From NCBI GenBank assembly GCA_020718525.1, contig DYRX01000028.1, positions 1-23,940 on the forward strand: a stretch of 23,940 nucleotides of DNA. The letters are read 5' to 3'. The stretch's first letter is position 1. The number at the start of each line of letters is the position of its first letter. Both the position numbers and the translations under genes were made by a program. Of the stretch, positions 22,896 to 23,940 are shown in pieces. The notes beneath the pieces are model-generated. The model ran no database searches and was not told the DNA's origin. It saw nothing but the letters and a program-made list of their open reading frames with translations. Source of the stretch: Victivallis vadensis. Lineage in GTDB: Bacteria; Verrucomicrobiota; Lentisphaeria; Victivallales; GWF2-50-93.

Positions 22896-23626
22896 TTGGA
22901 TTTGCGTTTTCCTGAGAGGCAAGTGACACCTGAATAAATCCTCGCCCAGAAGAATAGCCCCTGGGCATCTTCGTGGAACTCCGCCTCGCCCTTCGATTTC
23001 TGGGCAAGCAGGTAATCGAACATCCCCGGAGTGAGCGAATCGAATTCTTCGACAGTGAAATACCGTTTTTTCTCGGCAAGCATCGAGACGGAAAAGTCTC
23101 TGGAGAATTCATCCAGAACTTTAGCGGGATTTGCAATGCTGTTCAGGTAGAGATAGAGCCTGCCGCCAAGCTTCAATTTTTCAGCGGACTGTCTTATCAC
23201 CGCAAGCAGAAGGTCGCTTCCGTCGCTCCCTCCATAATATCTGACGCTGAACGCGCGCGGTGCCGGTTTGTGCGGAAGCAAAGCGATGACTGCATCCAAA
23301 TCACCCGGGACTGGCTCCAGCAGACTGCCATTGATGAATTCGATGTTCGCCGCGCCGTTGAGCTTCGCGTTTTCCCGCGCACAGGAGAGTGCATCCTCGT
23401 CAATGTCCGTGCCATAGACCTTTGATGCGCCGCATTTCGCGGCAAAGATGCAGAGGACTCCGCTTCCGCATCCTGCCTCGGCAACGACCATTTCATTTTT
23501 CAAATCCAAATTCGAAATCATGAATCTAGTCGCGTGATCCGAGAGGAGATGCGGCGGCGCATTTTCAAATATTGCTCCGTGGCTTGTCTCTGTCCTAGTC
23601 ATTGGAAGTAAAGGAGTTATTGCCAT
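22892..23626 (-). CDS. Class I SAM-dependent methyltransferase (PrmA/HemK-like fold)
   Basis: 244 residues from ATG 23626 (AAGGGG immediately upstream; a TTG four codons earlier is possible). SAM-binding motif I is VAEAGCGSG (48-56), followed by the acidic GTDIDEDALSCAREN and an aligned LNGA, as in PrmA, HemK and RsmC-type enzymes. At the position where amino- or base-methylating members have NPPY it reads LLPHKP (116-121), and a downstream YYGGSDGSDLL matches the usual GGxDG element. The altered motif argues against a standard PrmA/HemK role and leaves the acceptor open. As first gene of the selenium operon it could methylate selenium or another group on the product (inference). No clear promoter was found in the 30 nt between it and the upstream partial gene. 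Confidence 0.82.
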   Translation of the reverse strand: MAITPLLPMTRTETSHGAIFENAPPHLLSDHATRFMISNLDLKNEMVVAEAGCGSGVLCIFAAKCGASKVYGTDIDEDALSCARENAKLNGAANIEFINGSLLEPVPGDLDAVIALLPHKPAPRAFSVRYYGGSDGSDLLLAVIRQSAEKLKLGGRLYLYLNSIANPAKVLDEFSRDFSVSMLAEKKRYFTVEEFDSLTPGMFDYLLAQKSKGEAEFHEDAQGLFFWARIYSGVTCLSGKRKSK

Positions 23627-23668
23627 GTCCCCTTGCAAAATTGCGTCATTTAAGGAATTAATGAGATC

Positions 23669-23940
23669 TCATTCGCTTCCGAGCGTCTTTCTGATAATTT
23701 CAACCGGTTTGACGTTCTGGCTGTGGACGAGGCTGTGGTTGATAGCGTCGTTCTTGCGGCAGAAGTCCGTGAAACTGCGGATGTATTCGGCCTTGAACTC
23801 GTCGGTGTCCTCCGGCTTGAACGTCTTGATGAACTCCGCAACGCGGTCGTTGATGTAACAAGAAGCCTCTTTCATCTCCTTCTCGAAGTATAGACCATAT
23901 ACCATCACATCTATGATGCTCTCGAGCGTCGAAGCCTCCT
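23669..23940 (-). CDS. 3' end of a large gene, resembles C terminus of Eco57I-type methylase
   Basis: The frame is open from the window edge to the stop at 23669, giving about 90 residues; internal ATG/GTG codons near 23905 are not needed as starts. The visible part begins EASTLESIIDVMVYGLYF and continues with an acidic, Lys-rich helical tail ending EIIRKTLGSE. The pattern LExxID-x-MVYxLYF is typical of the C-terminal region of Eco57I-like (type IIG/BREX PglX-like) DNA methylases, where similar IDxLVYxLY segments occur. This is a resemblance by eye in a short fragment. The catalytic part lies outside the window, so the gene may be anything with such a tail. It runs in the same direction as the selenium operon. 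Confidence 0.5.
   Translation of the reverse strand, partial: EASTLESIIDVMVYGLYFEKEMKEASCYINDRVAEFIKTFKPEDTDEFKAEYIRSFTDFCRKNDAINHSLVHSQNVKPVEIIRKTLGSE

Noticed and set aside
15776..23626. Selenocysteine codons (in-frame TGA) in the selenium operon
   Set aside because: All eight genes are open without internal TGA. SelD has Cys at the catalytic position. The TGA codons at gene ends coincide with ATGA overlaps and natural family C termini.
1..23940. CRISPR arrays, tRNA or rRNA genes
   Set aside because: No regularly spaced direct repeats of 20-40 bp and no cloverleaf or rRNA-like segments were noticed by reading; short ones could be missed without a computation.

Overview
The window looks like chromosomal DNA of a Gram-negative-type bacterium, probably of the PVC superphylum (Lentisphaerota or Verrucomicrobiota). 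The pointers are a secreted TIGR04073-type protein (a family described with exosortase systems in that group), a divergent UroD-family/AraC pair, and hybrid sensor kinases of the AHDFNN H-box type. This placement is an inference from gene content only. No rRNA, tRNA, CRISPR array or complete transposase gene was seen.

Layout. (1) 0.2-4.2 kb: a U32 peptidase-family (RlhA-like) gene on the minus strand, diverging from an orphan PhoB-type response regulator, then a small secreted TIGR04073-family protein. (2) 4.0-5.5 kb, minus strand: a sodium:neurotransmitter-symporter (NSS) transporter that has lost TM3-TM4 and is frameshifted at the scar, followed by an apparently intact 66-residue MetS-like small subunit. 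(3) 5.7-12.7 kb, plus strand: a three-gene signalling operon behind a good sigma70-like promoter. It encodes a receiver-Ser/Thr kinase fusion and two membrane-bound hybrid histidine kinases. (4) 12.7-13.4 kb: an HNH endonuclease pseudogene carrying a 1-nt frameshift and a 195-bp inverted-repeat-rich insertion bounded by an 11-bp direct repeat. (5) 13.4-15.4 kb: a UroD-family protein and a divergent AraC regulator. A 24-bp sequence matching the end of the insertion recurs in inverted orientation just after araC, so the pair is bracketed by two copies of this terminus. (6) 15.8-23.6 kb, minus strand: a compact eight-gene operon, mostly joined by ATGA overlaps. (7) The right edge holds the 3' end of a gene resembling the C terminus of an Eco57I-type DNA methylase.

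The most interesting region is the 15.8-23.6 kb operon. In transcription order it encodes a SAM methyltransferase, a YdjC/ChbG-type carbohydrate deacetylase, a RimK-like ATP-grasp ligase, a GT4 glycosyltransferase resembling the selenosugar synthase SenB, YedF (TusA-DsrE), a class V cysteine desulfurase/selenocysteine lyase, SelD fused to an N-terminal Se/S-carrier (DUF3343) domain, and a MurJ-like flippase. The logic is that of mycothiol/bacillithiol synthesis (GT4, deacetylase, amino-acid ligase), but wired to selenophosphate supply. I propose a biosynthetic pathway for a low-molecular-weight selenosugar or selenol: lyase, YedF and the Se-carrier would feed SelD, selenophosphate plus a UDP-sugar would be joined by the SenB-like enzyme, then the sugar would be deacetylated, aminoacylated and possibly Se-methylated. 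The enzyme families are read from the sequence. The pathway and product are inference. No SenA-like gene and no SelA, SelB or tRNA-Sec was seen in this window.
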